DNA of 17,978 bases from Actinomycetes bacterium (GCA_021801615.1 JAJYXS010000219.1:1-17978); one strand, 5' to 3'; shown: positions 6,838 through 14,088, counted from the first letter of the stretch. The notes: generated by a model not told the origin, from the letters alone. Made by a program: numbers and translations.

Positions 6838-9813
6838 TCAGCCGCCCTTCACGGCCCAGGAGTCCCCCCAAGCCATGGTCACCTTCAGGGGGACCGAGAG
6901 CGCCAGCGCGTGGGTGAGCGCGTCCTCGGTCAGCTCGGCGACCGCCTGCTCCTCGTCGGGCACGGCTTCGACGATCACCTCGTCGTGCACCTGGAGCACC
7001 AAACGGCTCCGCATCCTCCCGCGCTCGAGCGCCCCGTCGAGCTTCACGAGGGCCATCTTGAAGATGTCGGCGGCGAGCCCCTGGATCCCCGCGTTCATCG
7101 CCTGGCGCTCCGCGGCGGCGCGCCGCTGGTAGTTGCGGTCGTGCAGCTCGGGCAGCGGGCGCTTCCTGCCCATCTCGGTGCGCGTGTAGCCCCGGTCCCG
7201 GGCCTCGGCGACGGTCTCGAGCATGTAGGCCCGGACCTTCGGGAACGCTCGGAAGTAGCGGTCCATGATCTCGCTCGCCTCCTCATGGCTCGTCGAGAGC
7301 CGCCTGGCGAGCCCGAACGCCTCCATGCCGTAGGCGAGGCCGTAGGAGACCATCTTGGCCCGGTCCCGTTGGGCTTTGGTGACCTCGTCGGCGGGCACCC
7401 CGTAGACGCCGGAGGCCACCGCCCGGTGGATGTCCTGGCCGGAGCTGAACGCCTCGACGAGCCCGGGATCGCCCGAGAGGTGCGCGATCACCCGCAGCTC
7501 GACCTGGTCGTAGTCGGCGACGAGGAACCGGCACCCCGGCGCGGGCACGAACGCCCGGCGGAACTGCGAGCCGGTCTCCCCGCGCGTCGGGATGTTGTGC
7601 AGGTTGGGCCGTTCCGACGAGATCCGCCCGGTGCGCGCCACGGTCTGGCGGAACGAGGCGTGGATGCGGCCGTCGGCGCCGACCTCGGCGAGCAGCGTCT
7701 CGCCGTAGGTGGAGCGGAGCTTCTCGAGCTCGCGGTAGCGCAGGAGGAGATCGACGAGCGGGTGCGCGTCGCGGAGCCCCTCGAGCGTCGCGGCGTCGGT
7801 CGAGTAGCCGGTCTTCGTCTTACGCCCCGGCGCGAGCTTGAGCTCTGTGTAGAGGACCGTGCGCAGCTGCGGCGTGGAGTTGACGTTGAATTCGTGGCCG
7901 GCGAGGCGCTGGATCTGGTCGACGAGGGTCTTGCACTCGGACGCGAGGTCGCCGGTCAGCCGCCGCAGCTCGTCGACGTCCACGCGGATCCCCGCGACCT
8001 CCATGCGCGCGAGCACCCGCACGAGCGGCCGCTCGACCTCGTCGTGGAGGGTCCGCAGCCCCTCGGCGTCGAGGCGCGCCAGGAGAAGGGGCACCGTCGC
8101 GGCGATCGAGAGCGCGTCCTGTGCGGCGGCCGCGATGTCGGCGGCCCCTGCATCTGGGGCTCCGGTGCCTGGGGCCGCGGCCTCTGGGGCCGCGGCCTCT
8201 GGGGCCGCGGCGTCTGGGGGCGGCGCCCGGACCTCGAGCGAGAGCTGCCTCGGCCCTGCTCCCGCCCCGCCGCTCTGCATCCGCGACCGGCCACGGACCA
8301 CCGCGTCGATCCCGTAGTCGCCGGTCGAGGGATCGAGCAGGTAGGCGGCGACCTCGGTGTCCATGAACAGGCCAGTGCAGTCGATCCCGAGCGGGAGGAG
8401 CGAGCGCAGCAGCTCCTTCACGCCGTGGCCGGCGACCGGCGCGCCGGCGAGGAGCGCACTGAGCGCTCGGGCCACGCCCCGGTCCTCGAGGAGGGGCCCG
8501 GCGACCCATGCCCCTGCCCCCGGCAGGGCGGGGTCGACGAGCACCACGCCCCGCAGCGGCGAGCGGCCGGGGAGCGCTTCCCAACGGCCGACGACGGCGA
8601 GGGGCAGGACCCCGCCTGTCCCTGCGACGCTCGCCGTTCCGTCACGCCCGGCGACGACCGAGGCGAGCGCCTCGAGCGCAGCGATGGCGCCGGGCGCGTC
8701 GTCGGGCACGACCGGCTCGACGGCGGCCGCCACCTCGACCTGCACGCCAGCGCCGGCCAGCACTGCGGCACCGCCGGGTGCGGCACCGCCAGAGGCGACG
8801 GCACCCGCCAGAAGCCCCGCCGCGGCGGTGCCCGACGAGCCGTCGCCCGGCAATGGTCCGCCCTCCGTGGCTGTCGTCGGCAGTGCGGAGCCCTCCCGGG
8901 GGGACCCGAAGCGTCCCTCGGCGAGGAGCGGCACCAGCCGTCGCCACACCGTGCGCAGCTCGTAACGCTCGAAGACCTCTTTCACGGTCGCGAGGTCCCA
9001 GCCCCCGAGATCGAGCTGGTCCACCGCCACGTCCAGCGGGACATCGCGGACGAGCGGGGTCGCGGCGGCGTTGGCGCGGACCTGTGCCTCGTGAGCGGCG
9101 AGGTTCTCCCGGAGCTTGGGCGAGAGCTCGTCGAGGTGCGAGAAGATGCCGTCGAGGTCCCGGTAGGCGAGCACGAGCTTCGCCGCGGTCTTCTCGCCGA
9201 CGCCCGGCACCCCGGGCAGGTTGTCGGACGGGTCGCCGCGCAGCGCCGCGAGCACCGGGTACTCCCGGGGAGGCACGCCCGTGCGCGCGACGATCCCCGC
9301 TTCGTCGTAGAGGTCGTACTCGCTCACGCCGCGCTTGTTGTAGAGCACCCTCACGTGCGGGTCCTCCACGAGCTGGAAGCAGTCCCGGTCCCCGGTGACC
9401 ACCACGACGTCGCACCCTCGGTCGCGCGCCTCGGTGGCGAGCGTCGCGAGGACGTCGTCGGCTTCGTAGCCCGGCGCGCCCACCTCGGGCACGCCGAGCG
9501 CGGCCAGCACCTCGCGGATCATGTCGAATTGCGGCAGGAGGGTGTCCGGCGTCTCGGCCCGACCGCCCTTGTAGTCGCTCACGAGGGCGTGGCGGAAGGT
9601 CTCACCCGGCAGGTCGAAGGCGACCGCCAGCGCGCTTGGCCGATGGTCGCGCACGACGTTGACGAGCATCCCGACGAAGCCGTGCAGCGCGTTGGTGACG
9701 GTGCCCGACGCGGTCGCAAGATCGGGCGGCAGCGCGAAGAACGCCCGGTAGGCGAGCGACATGGCGTCGAGCAGGAACAGCGGGCCGCCCGCGCCCTCCG
9801 CCCGCGGGGTCAC
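6838..9813 (-). CDS. polA: DNA polymerase I
   Basis: Encodes 991 residues from a GTG at 9813 that overlaps the upstream stop as GTGA; longer upstream reading has no family similarity. The N-terminal 5'-3' flap-nuclease domain (about 11-300) shows FLLDAMSLAYRAFFALP, YEADDVLATLA and VVVTGDRDCFQLV. The middle exonuclease-like domain (about 370-510) lacks the DxE metal motif and other acidic residues, so proofreading is probably absent, as in several actinobacterial and Thermus enzymes. The polymerase domain (about 590-991) has motif A with Asp767 (DYDQVELR), motif B Arg816-x3-Lys820-x3-Tyr824 (SYGLAYGM) and motif C His943-Asp944-Glu945. Tyr at 824, where E. coli has Phe762, is the actinobacterial/T7 state linked to dideoxynucleotide acceptance. 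Linkers at 305-365 and 515-565 are Ala/Gly/Pro-rich, making it longer than usual. It acts in Okazaki-fragment maturation and repair. Confidence 0.96.
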   Translation of the reverse strand: MTPRAEGAGGPLFLLDAMSLAYRAFFALPPDLATASGTVTNALHGFVGMLVNVVRDHRPSALAVAFDLPGETFRHALVSDYKGGRAETPDTLLPQFDMIREVLAALGVPEVGAPGYEADDVLATLATEARDRGCDVVVVTGDRDCFQLVEDPHVRVLYNKRGVSEYDLYDEAGIVARTGVPPREYPVLAALRGDPSDNLPGVPGVGEKTAAKLVLAYRDLDGIFSHLDELSPKLRENLAAHEAQVRANAAATPLVRDVPLDVAVDQLDLGGWDLATVKEVFERYELRTVWRRLVPLLAEGRFGSPREGSALPTTATEGGPLPGDGSSGTAAAGLLAGAVASGGAAPGGAAVLAGAGVQVEVAAAVEPVVPDDAPGAIAALEALASVVAGRDGTASVAGTGGVLPLAVVGRWEALPGRSPLRGVVLVDPALPGAGAWVAGPLLEDRGVARALSALLAGAPVAGHGVKELLRSLLPLGIDCTGLFMDTEVAAYLLDPSTGDYGIDAVVRGRSRMQSGGAGAGPRQLSLEVRAPPPDAAAPEAAAPEAAAPGTGAPDAGAADIAAAAQDALSIAATVPLLLARLDAEGLRTLHDEVERPLVRVLARMEVAGIRVDVDELRRLTGDLASECKTLVDQIQRLAGHEFNVNSTPQLRTVLYTELKLAPGRKTKTGYSTDAATLEGLRDAHPLVDLLLRYRELEKLRSTYGETLLAEVGADGRIHASFRQTVARTGRISSERPNLHNIPTRGETGSQFRRAFVPAPGCRFLVADYDQVELRVIAHLSGDPGLVEAFSSGQDIHRAVASGVYGVPADEVTKAQRDRAKMVSYGLAYGMEAFGLARRLSTSHEEASEIMDRYFRAFPKVRAYMLETVAEARDRGYTRTEMGRKRPLPELHDRNYQRRAAAERQAMNAGIQGLAADIFKMALVKLDGALERGRMRSRLVLQVHDEVIVEAVPDEEQAVAELTEDALTHALALSVPLKVTMAWGDSWAVKGG
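8165..8224 (-). repeat. 15-bp coding repeat in the PolA linker (PEAAA)
   Basis: The unit gcctctggggccgcg (plus strand) recurs about four times and is translated on the minus strand as PEAAA-PEAAA-PEAAA within an Ala/Pro-rich linker at residues about 534-560, between the exonuclease-like and polymerase domains. Confidence 0.8.
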
Positions 9814-10469
9814 GAGGGTCCGAGCTCCCCTTCCACGACGCGTCGCGCCACGTCGCGCATGCGCGTACGCGTCTGCATGGCGGTCCGCTGGACGAAGGCG
9901 AACGCGTCCGGCTCGCTCATGCCGTGCTGGTCCATGAGGACGGCCTTGGCGTCCTCCACGACCCGACGCGTCGCGATCTTGTCTTCGGCGGCGTCCCCCG
10001 ACGACGTCCCCGCGCGGCCCTCGCGGGCGACCTCCTCGTCGATCGCCCACTCCTCCCGGCATCGGGCGAGCACGTCGGCGACCGCCGGCAAGAGCTCCTC
10101 ACGGCGGAAGGGCTTCACGAGGTAGGCCGCCACACCGGCGTCGCGGGCGTCCTCGATGAGGTCGCGCTGGCTGAAGGCGGTGAGCACCACCACCGCCGCA
10201 CGGTGGCGCGCGCCGATCTCGCGCGCCGCGCGGACCCCGTCCATCCCGGGCATCTTCACGTCGAGGATGACCAGGTCCGGCTCGAAGCGGTCCACGAGCT
10301 CCACCGCCTCGTCGCCTCGCGCGGTCTCCCCCACCACGTCGTAGCCGGCCGACTGGAGGATCTCTTTCAGGTCGAGCCGGATGATGGCCTCGTCCTCGGC
10401 GATCACGACCCGCGTCGGCGCGCCCGTCGCGCTCAGCGGCGCGGGGGTCATCTGGGGATCTGCGCTCAT
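9810..10469 (-). CDS. pdtaR: Response regulator with ANTAR RNA-binding output domain (PdtaR-like)
   Basis: Encodes 219 residues. The receiver domain (about 19-135) has the acidic pair Glu25-Asp26, phospho-acceptor Asp70 in DLVILDVKMPGMDG, Thr97 and Lys119 (LVKPF). An ANTAR domain follows at about 160-214 (KAVLMDQHGMSEPDAF..VQRTAM). In this family phosphorylation promotes dimerisation, and the ANTAR module binds paired hexaloop RNA hairpins to antiterminate transcription. The ATG at 10469 is supported by AAGGTGG six bases upstream. The stop overlaps the polA GTG, implying translational coupling. In Mycobacterium tuberculosis the homologue Rv1626 also sits near polA (Rv1629) and rpsA (Rv1630), which supports the assignment. 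No PdtaS-type histidine kinase lies in the window, so the partner is probably encoded elsewhere. Confidence 0.9.
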   Translation of the reverse strand: MSADPQMTPAPLSATGAPTRVVIAEDEAIIRLDLKEILQSAGYDVVGETARGDEAVELVDRFEPDLVILDVKMPGMDGVRAAREIGARHRAAVVVLTAFSQRDLIEDARDAGVAAYLVKPFRREELLPAVADVLARCREEWAIDEEVAREGRAGTSSGDAAEDKIATRRVVEDAKAVLMDQHGMSEPDAFAFVQRTAMQTRTRMRDVARRVVEGELGPS

Positions 10470-10490
10470 GCGTCCACCTTCCGAGGCGTG

Positions 10491-10781
10491 TCAGGAGCCA
10501 TTGCCAACGTTCATCAGGAGCTCGTCTCGGCGGCGCTCGAGCCCCTCGACGGTCGCCGACAGCGCCGCCCTGGCCCGCATCATGGCGTCGACGTGCCGCT
10601 GGACCTCGGTGTACTCGTGCGCGGCGAGCGGGGTCTCCGAGACGAGGGAGCGCAGCCGCGCCTCGTCGGCTTCCTCCGAGACGGCGGCGAGCTGCTCGTC
10701 GAGGACCGCGAGCTCCTCCCGGGCGCGGACCAGCCGGACGTGGACGTCGCGCAGGCGCCGCTCGACCAGGAACCGCTGCAT
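10491..10781 (-). CDS. Small coiled-coil protein of unknown function
   Basis: The product is 96 residues, rich in Glu, Arg, Leu and Ala. Heptad-like spacing runs from about residue 5 to 45 (VHVRLVRAREELAVLDEQLAA) and again at about 58-90 (VQRHVDAMMRARAALSATVE), suggesting a helical hairpin or antiparallel coiled coil. There is no signal peptide or membrane segment. The ATG at 10781 has no ribosome site but lies 9 bases after a TACAAT box, so the mRNA may be leaderless or nearly so. It sits 21 bp upstream of the ANTAR regulator and 31 bp downstream of the MenC-like gene, placing it at the head of the regulator-polA unit. I do not recognise the family. Its position, composition and clean start and stop make it a likely real gene. 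Confidence 0.65.
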   Translation of the reverse strand: MQRFLVERRLRDVHVRLVRAREELAVLDEQLAAVSEEADEARLRSLVSETPLAAHEYTEVQRHVDAMMRARAALSATVEGLERRRDELLMNVGNGS

Positions 10782-10790
10782 GGGTGTCCG

Positions 10791-10796
10791 ATTGTA
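10791..10796 (-). promoter_or_regulatory. Candidate -10 box TACAAT for the coiled-coil-pdtaR-polA unit
   Basis: The minus strand reads TACAAT followed by nine bases and then the ATG at 10781. This is close to the TANNNT actinobacterial -10 consensus, and a start point 6-7 bases downstream would nearly coincide with the start codon. No good -35 is visible. It lies in the 31-bp gap after the MenC-like stop. Confidence 0.45.
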
Positions 10797-10812
10797 CGTG
10801 TCCGCTGCCCCC

Positions 10813-11994
10813 TCAGCCTCCTGGCCCGGCCAGCCACCTGCGCACAGGCACCCCGGCCACCGCCGGCGTGGGCGCGGGTGCCACCCCCGGCCCCCCGTAA
10901 GGCCGGACGACCGCGCCCTCGAGGCCCGGGTAGGCGCCGCTGGACGCGCCCACGGGACCTTCGAGGTACTCGCCGGGGTCCGAGAGGTCGCCCGCGAGCG
11001 TGAACCCCGGGAGGCCGGCCAGCGCGGCGTCGGCCGACCGGGCGAAGCCGGTCTCGAAGAAGCCCCCGACGAAGGCGCCGACCCCGGCCTCCCTGCACGC
11101 AGCCACCGCCGCGCGCGCCCGCAGCAGGCCCCCGAGCCGCGCCGGCTTGAGGCACGCCACGTCGCAGGCGCCGTAGCGGAGCGCGTCTCGCACCCGGCGG
11201 AGCGAGGACAGCGACTCGTCGAGCGCGAGCGGCGTCTCGAGGCGCGCGGCGAGCTGCGCGAGCGCGGCGAGGTCGCCGGGCTGGAGCGGCTGCTCCACGC
11301 AGTCGAGCGAGAGCCCGTCGAGCGCCGAGAGCCGCGTCGCGTCGTCGGGGCCGGGAGCGTCGAGCCGGTAGCTCCCGTTCGCGTCGGCCTGGAGCGCGAG
11401 CTCTGGGAAGGCCGTGCGCAACGCGCGGAGCGGCTCGACGTCCCACCCCGGCTCGATCTTGACCCTCACGCGTGCGGTCGCGCCGGCGCGCACGAGGACC
11501 CCGACGCGCTCAACGAGCGTTTCGGCTCGCCGGTCGCCGGGGATCCCCACGAGATGGCCCACCCTGACACCGGCGCGCGCGACGGCGCCGTCCACCCCCA
11601 GGCGCTCCCACAGCGGCACCTCGGACGACCGCAGCTCCGCGTCGAGCACGGCCATCTCGATCGTGGCCGCGACGACGTGGGCGACCGGGCTCGACCCGAA
11701 GAGCGCGGCCACCTGCGACGCGGCGGGCAGCGCGCCCTCTCTCGCGCTCGCCGCTGCGATCAGCCGCGCTGCCCCCGCGTCCTCGAGCGCGCTGAGCACC
11801 GACGCGAACGGCGGGTCCACGGAGGTGCCCCCGGCGAGCGCCGCGCACTCTCCCCACCCCTCTCCCGTGTCGGTCACGACCCGGACGAAGGCGACCGGGC
11901 GGAGGTCGTGGACGCCCGCGGCCGTCACCACCGGCGAGCGCAGCCTGAGATCCGCGCGGTACAGCTCGACGAGCCGGAGCGCGAGCGCTGCCAC
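10813..11994 (-). CDS. menC: Enolase-superfamily enzyme, o-succinylbenzoate synthase / N-succinylamino-acid racemase-like
   Basis: Encodes 393 residues from a GTG at 11994. It has an N-terminal capping domain (about 1-130) and a TIM-barrel with the superfamily's ligands: Asp204 (QADANGSY), Glu234 (VEQPL) and Asp259 (LDESL) for Mg2+, and Lys283 (CLKPARLGG) as one acid/base. The other catalytic lysine is Lys179 in RVKIEPGWD. The usual KxK is RxK here (Arg177), while Lys179, the one aligned with the second lysine, is kept. Spacing between these residues matches the MenC type-2/NSAR group from recall. Members dehydrate SHCHC to o-succinylbenzoate in menaquinone synthesis, or racemise N-succinyl amino acids, and often do both. 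No other men genes are present, so the physiological reaction is open; the symbol is provisional. The last about 30 residues are Pro/Gly/Val-rich. It lies 31 bp upstream of the coiled-coil gene. Confidence 0.8.
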   Translation of the reverse strand: MAALALRLVELYRADLRLRSPVVTAAGVHDLRPVAFVRVVTDTGEGWGECAALAGGTSVDPPFASVLSALEDAGAARLIAAASAREGALPAASQVAALFGSSPVAHVVAATIEMAVLDAELRSSEVPLWERLGVDGAVARAGVRVGHLVGIPGDRRAETLVERVGVLVRAGATARVRVKIEPGWDVEPLRALRTAFPELALQADANGSYRLDAPGPDDATRLSALDGLSLDCVEQPLQPGDLAALAQLAARLETPLALDESLSSLRRVRDALRYGACDVACLKPARLGGLLRARAAVAACREAGVGAFVGGFFETGFARSADAALAGLPGFTLAGDLSDPGEYLEGPVGASSGAYPGLEGAVVRPYGGPGVAPAPTPAVAGVPVRRWLAGPGG

Positions 11995-12218
11995 GCCCCA
12001 CTTCTACTCGGCTTCGACGACAGTCCCAAAGAGCCGCCCCTCAGACAGCGCGCCGCCCAGCGTTCCGCGCACCCAGCCAGGGGGGCTCGTGTCGCCCGGT
12101 GTAGAGTCCGTGGAGGCGGCGATCGCCTCACCGACCGCACTCGGCACCTCGGCACCTGCACCGGCTCCCGGCTCCCGCCGAGCGCCACCAGCGCGCGGAG
12201 GCTCGGTCCGCCACATGG
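11995..12218. other. Divergent intergenic region between menC-like gene and tRNA-Leu
   Basis: No credible ORF. On the plus strand TAGAGT at 12102-12107 matches the TANNNT -10 consensus and could drive the tRNA with a leader of about 100 bases; no convincing -35 accompanies it. A promoter for the MenC-like gene should also lie here but I could not assign one. Confidence 0.3.
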
Positions 12219-12301
12219 GCCCGGATGGCGAAATGGCATACGCGATGCGCTCAAAACGCATTGTCCGAAAGGGCGTGCGGGTTCGAATCCCGCTCCGGGC
12301 A
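12219..12301 (+). tRNA. tRNA-Leu, anticodon CAA
   Basis: An 83-nt class II tRNA. The acceptor arm GCCCGGA/TCCGGGC pairs over all 7 bp, with discriminator A at 12301. The anticodon stem ATGCG/CGCAT encloses CTCAAAA, giving anticodon CAA at 12252-12254 (reads UUG). A long variable arm (about 12262-12276) is typical of leucine tRNAs. The T-arm GCGGG-TTCGAAT-CCCGC is perfect. CCA is not encoded. It lies on the strand opposite to its protein-coding neighbours. Confidence 0.95.
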
Positions 12302-12437
12302 CGCTCTGCGCCGCTCACGCTCGAGGCCTCCACCTTTCGGCGGGGACCACATCGGTGGGGACCCACATCACGTTTCGGGCTGGCGTCGTCTTCACGCAGG
12401 GGTGACGAGCCGGGGTTGCGCTGACGGAGCGGCCCGC

Positions 12438-12452
12438 CCGGGTTCGACCCGG
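12438..12452 (+). terminator. Short hairpin downstream of tRNA-Leu
   Basis: CCGGG-TTCGA-CCCGG forms a perfect 5-bp stem (6 bp if T-A also pairs). It has no following T-tract. It resembles a tRNA T-arm (GGTTCGACC) and could be a weak terminator, a relic of tRNA sequence, or simply the edge of the adjoining repeat. Confidence 0.25.
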
Positions 12453-12520
12453 TCGGACCCAACTGAAGCCGGTCGGACCCAACTGAAGCCGGTCGGACCC
12501 ACCTCGAGCCGGATGGACCA
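12449..12520. repeat. 20-bp tandem repeat, three full copies plus a partial
   Basis: The unit CCGGTCGGACCCAACTGAAG is exact at 12449-12468 and 12469-12488, diverged in its last third at 12489-12508, and partial after that. It lies about 150 bp beyond the tRNA. Confidence 0.9.
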
Positions 12521-12564
12521 TGGGCCAGTGACCGACTTCGATCCGTGCGTCACCCCCCGGAGCC

Positions 12565-12930
12565 GGGAGGACGTTTCCGCGGGAACGCGGGAACGCGGGA
12601 ACGCCGCCGGGGAAGGCGCTGGGCCTTGCTGGCGGATCCGAGACGACGTTTCCGCGGGAACGCGGCCATGGCCAAGAAGCGGTGCGCCACCCCGGGAGCC
12701 GGGAGGACGTTTCCGCGGGAACGCGGGGGCGCCGGCGGGAACGGCGGTGGGCCGTGCTGGCGGCGCCCCGGGGAAGTTTCCGCGGGAACGCGGCCATGGC
12801 CAAGAAGCGGTGCGCCACCCCGGGAGCCGGGAGGACGTTTCCGCGGGAACGCGGCCGTGGCCAAGGAGCGGTGTGCCATCCCCGGAAAGGGCAGGCAGAG
12901 GGGGAGGACGTCTCCGCGGGAACGCAGAGG
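12565..12930. repeat. Interspersed repeat family with near-palindromic core TTTCCGCGGGAACGCG, six copies
   Basis: Cores start at 12574, 12649, 12710, 12777, 12838 and 12911, so spacing is 75, 61, 67, 61 and 73 bp. The sixth core is TCTCCGCGGGAACGCA. Between several cores the intervening DNA is itself conserved: the palindrome GGCCATGGCC, a CAAGAAGCGGTGCGCCACC segment and a GGGAGCCGGGAGGACG lead-in. Because the spacers are shared rather than unique, and the unit is longer than the core, this is a diverged about 61-bp tandem array, not CRISPR. Confidence 0.85.
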
Positions 12931-12964
12931 CCCGCGTCGGCGGTGACGACGCGGTGACCTCGTG

Positions 12965-13066
12965 GCGCTGGGTGGTTCAGGCGTTCGCGCTGGGTGGTTC
13001 AGGCGTTCGCGCTGGGTGGTTCAGGCGTTCGCGCTGGGTGGTTCAGGTTGGCGCTGGGTGGACGGT
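12965..13066. repeat. 22-bp tandem repeat, three full copies plus degenerate ends
   Basis: The unit begins GCGCTGGGTGGTTCAG and ends GCGTTC. Copies at 12965-12986, 12987-13008 and 13009-13030 are identical; 13031-13050 is a shortened copy, and 13051 begins a further degenerate one. Confidence 0.9.
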
Positions 13067-13165
13067 GACGGCCACCTCGGTGCAGCTCGGGATGCGCGTC
13101 GGTCACGAACGTGAGGCTGGGGTGAACGTGTGCAAGCGCGGCGCATGCCCTCCGGCTCGGTGCGC

Positions 13166-14050
13166 TCAGCGCGCCACGACGCCGAATCGCCGGTGCTCGA
13201 GGACCGGCAGCATCGTGCGGACCGCCGAGACACGTGCCGCCGAGACGTCGGCACACGCGATCCCCTCCTCGGCTCCGCTCAGCTCGCTCAGGACCTGCCC
13301 CAAGGGGTCGACGACCATCGAGCGGCCGACCGCCTCGGGCTCGGGCTTGCCCGCGGCGACGACGTAGGCCGTGCTCTCGATCGCGCGTGCCCGGACGAGC
13401 GTCTCCCAGACCTCTGACTTCCCCGGCCCGTTGTACCAGTGGGCGGGCAGCGCGAGGACCGTGGCCCCGCGATCGACGAGCGCCCGCGCGATCTCGGGGA
13501 ACCGGAGGTCGTAGCAGGTCATGATCCCGAGCACCAGCCCCTCGCCGAGAGCCACGGTGAGGACCCCCGTGGCCGGGTCCCCGGCTGCCACGCGGTCGGA
13601 CTCCCGGGCGCCCAGTGCGTCGAAGAGGTGGAGCTTGCGATAGCTGCCGAGGAGGCCCGCCGGCCCCACGACCACCGTCGTGTTGTAGACGCGGCCGGCG
13701 CCCCGCTCCCCCAAGACCGCCGCCACGCCCGCCACGCCGGCGCCCCCTTCCCCCACACCCTCGCCGCCGCCCCTCCCGGTATCCCTCCCGAGCTGCTCAA
13801 ACATCCCCGCAACCACGGTCACCCCGTAGCGGCGGGCGCCCTCCGCCAGCGCCGACACGAAGGCTCCGTCGAGCGGCTCGGCGACCGAAGAGAGGTCGAA
13901 GGATGCGTCCCCGAACCCCGCCATGGTCGCCTCGGGGAAGACCACGAGCTCGGCGCCCCCGCCGGCGGCGGCCGAGAGCCGGTCCGAGACGAGCCGGCGG
14001 TTCTCCCCGGGGTCGAGCGTCGTGGCGAGCTGGACGGCGGCGGCACGCAC
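13166..14050 (-). CDS. Carbon-nitrogen hydrolase (nitrilase superfamily amidase)
   Basis: Encodes 294 residues from a GTG at 14050; the family's conserved N-terminus (RAAAVQLA) begins immediately, so longer starts are unlikely. The catalytic triad is present: Glu40 (VFPEATM), Lys139 (YRKLHLFDA) and Cys179 (TCYDLRFPE). HWYNGPGKSEVWETLVRARA after the cysteine is typical of Nit1/Nit2-like amidases. Related enzymes hydrolyse omega-amides or deaminated glutathione, a metabolite-repair role; the real substrate cannot be read from sequence. A Gly-rich insertion at about 90-120 looks like a species-specific surface loop. A TACCGT box six bases upstream of the GTG, with no ribosome site, suggests a leaderless mRNA. 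The gene is divergent from fabD by 38 bp. It is cytosolic: no signal peptide. Confidence 0.88.
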   Translation of the reverse strand: MRAAAVQLATTLDPGENRRLVSDRLSAAAGGGAELVVFPEATMAGFGDASFDLSSVAEPLDGAFVSALAEGARRYGVTVVAGMFEQLGRDTGRGGGEGVGEGGAGVAGVAAVLGERGAGRVYNTTVVVGPAGLLGSYRKLHLFDALGARESDRVAAGDPATGVLTVALGEGLVLGIMTCYDLRFPEIARALVDRGATVLALPAHWYNGPGKSEVWETLVRARAIESTAYVVAAGKPEPEAVGRSMVVDPLGQVLSELSGAEEGIACADVSAARVSAVRTMLPVLEHRRFGVVAR

Positions 14051-14056
14051 GCGACA

Positions 14057-14062
14057 ACGGTA
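14057..14062 (-). promoter_or_regulatory. Candidate -10 box TACCGT for the nitrilase gene (leaderless layout)
   Basis: The minus strand reads TACCGT, six bases, then the GTG at 14050. This is the spacing expected if transcription starts at the start codon, and no Shine-Dalgarno is present. The box sits in the 38-bp gap to fabD, so the two divergent promoters must overlap each other or the neighbouring reading frame. Confidence 0.35.
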
Positions 14063-14088
14063 TTGCGCGCCGTGCCACACTGGGGCAC

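Larger units (their letters stand above)
12302..13165. other. 864-bp gene-free region rich in short repeats
   Basis: Every ORF crossing this stretch is assembled from the repeat units and codes for low-complexity Arg/Gly/Pro peptides in several frames at once, so I annotate no gene. It holds a hairpin at 12438-12452, a 20-bp tandem repeat (12449-12520), six copies of a TTTCCGCGGGAACGCG motif (12574-12926) and a 22-bp tandem repeat (12965-13066). No transposase, integrase or duplicated tRNA 3' end was seen. Confidence 0.75.

Noticed and set aside
5388..6917. Long plus-strand ORF opposite rpsA
   Set aside because: Antisense shadow of a well-conserved S1 gene; composition (Asp/Leu/Val/His) reflects complementary codons.
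9814..10062. 83-residue N-terminal extension of PolA
   Set aside because: It overlaps the ANTAR coding sequence in another frame and is Arg/Gly-rich; the GTGA overlap start at 9813 places the nuclease domain at the normal distance.
6910..10125. Very long plus-strand ORF opposite polA
   Set aside because: High-GC shadow of polA and the ANTAR regulator; Arg/His/Asp/Gly-rich with no domains, while the minus strand has complete catalytic motifs.
12004..12462. Minus-strand ORF of 152 codons across tRNA-Leu
   Set aside because: It is the antisense of the tRNA (typical SGIRTRTPF-like peptide) joined to repeat DNA; no protein family features.
12219..12520. tRNA-Leu as an integration site of a mobile element
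   Set aside because: No integrase and no duplicate of the tRNA 3' end in the window; the T-arm-like hairpin at 12438 is too short to call an att site.
12574..12926. Possible CRISPR array (16-bp cores at 61-75 bp spacing)
   Set aside because: Spacers are partly conserved between units, spacing is irregular, the repeat core is short, and there are no cas genes.
12225..13367. Plus-strand ORF of 380 codons through the repeat region
   Set aside because: Starts inside the tRNA, is built of translated repeats and ends inside the antisense of the nitrilase gene.
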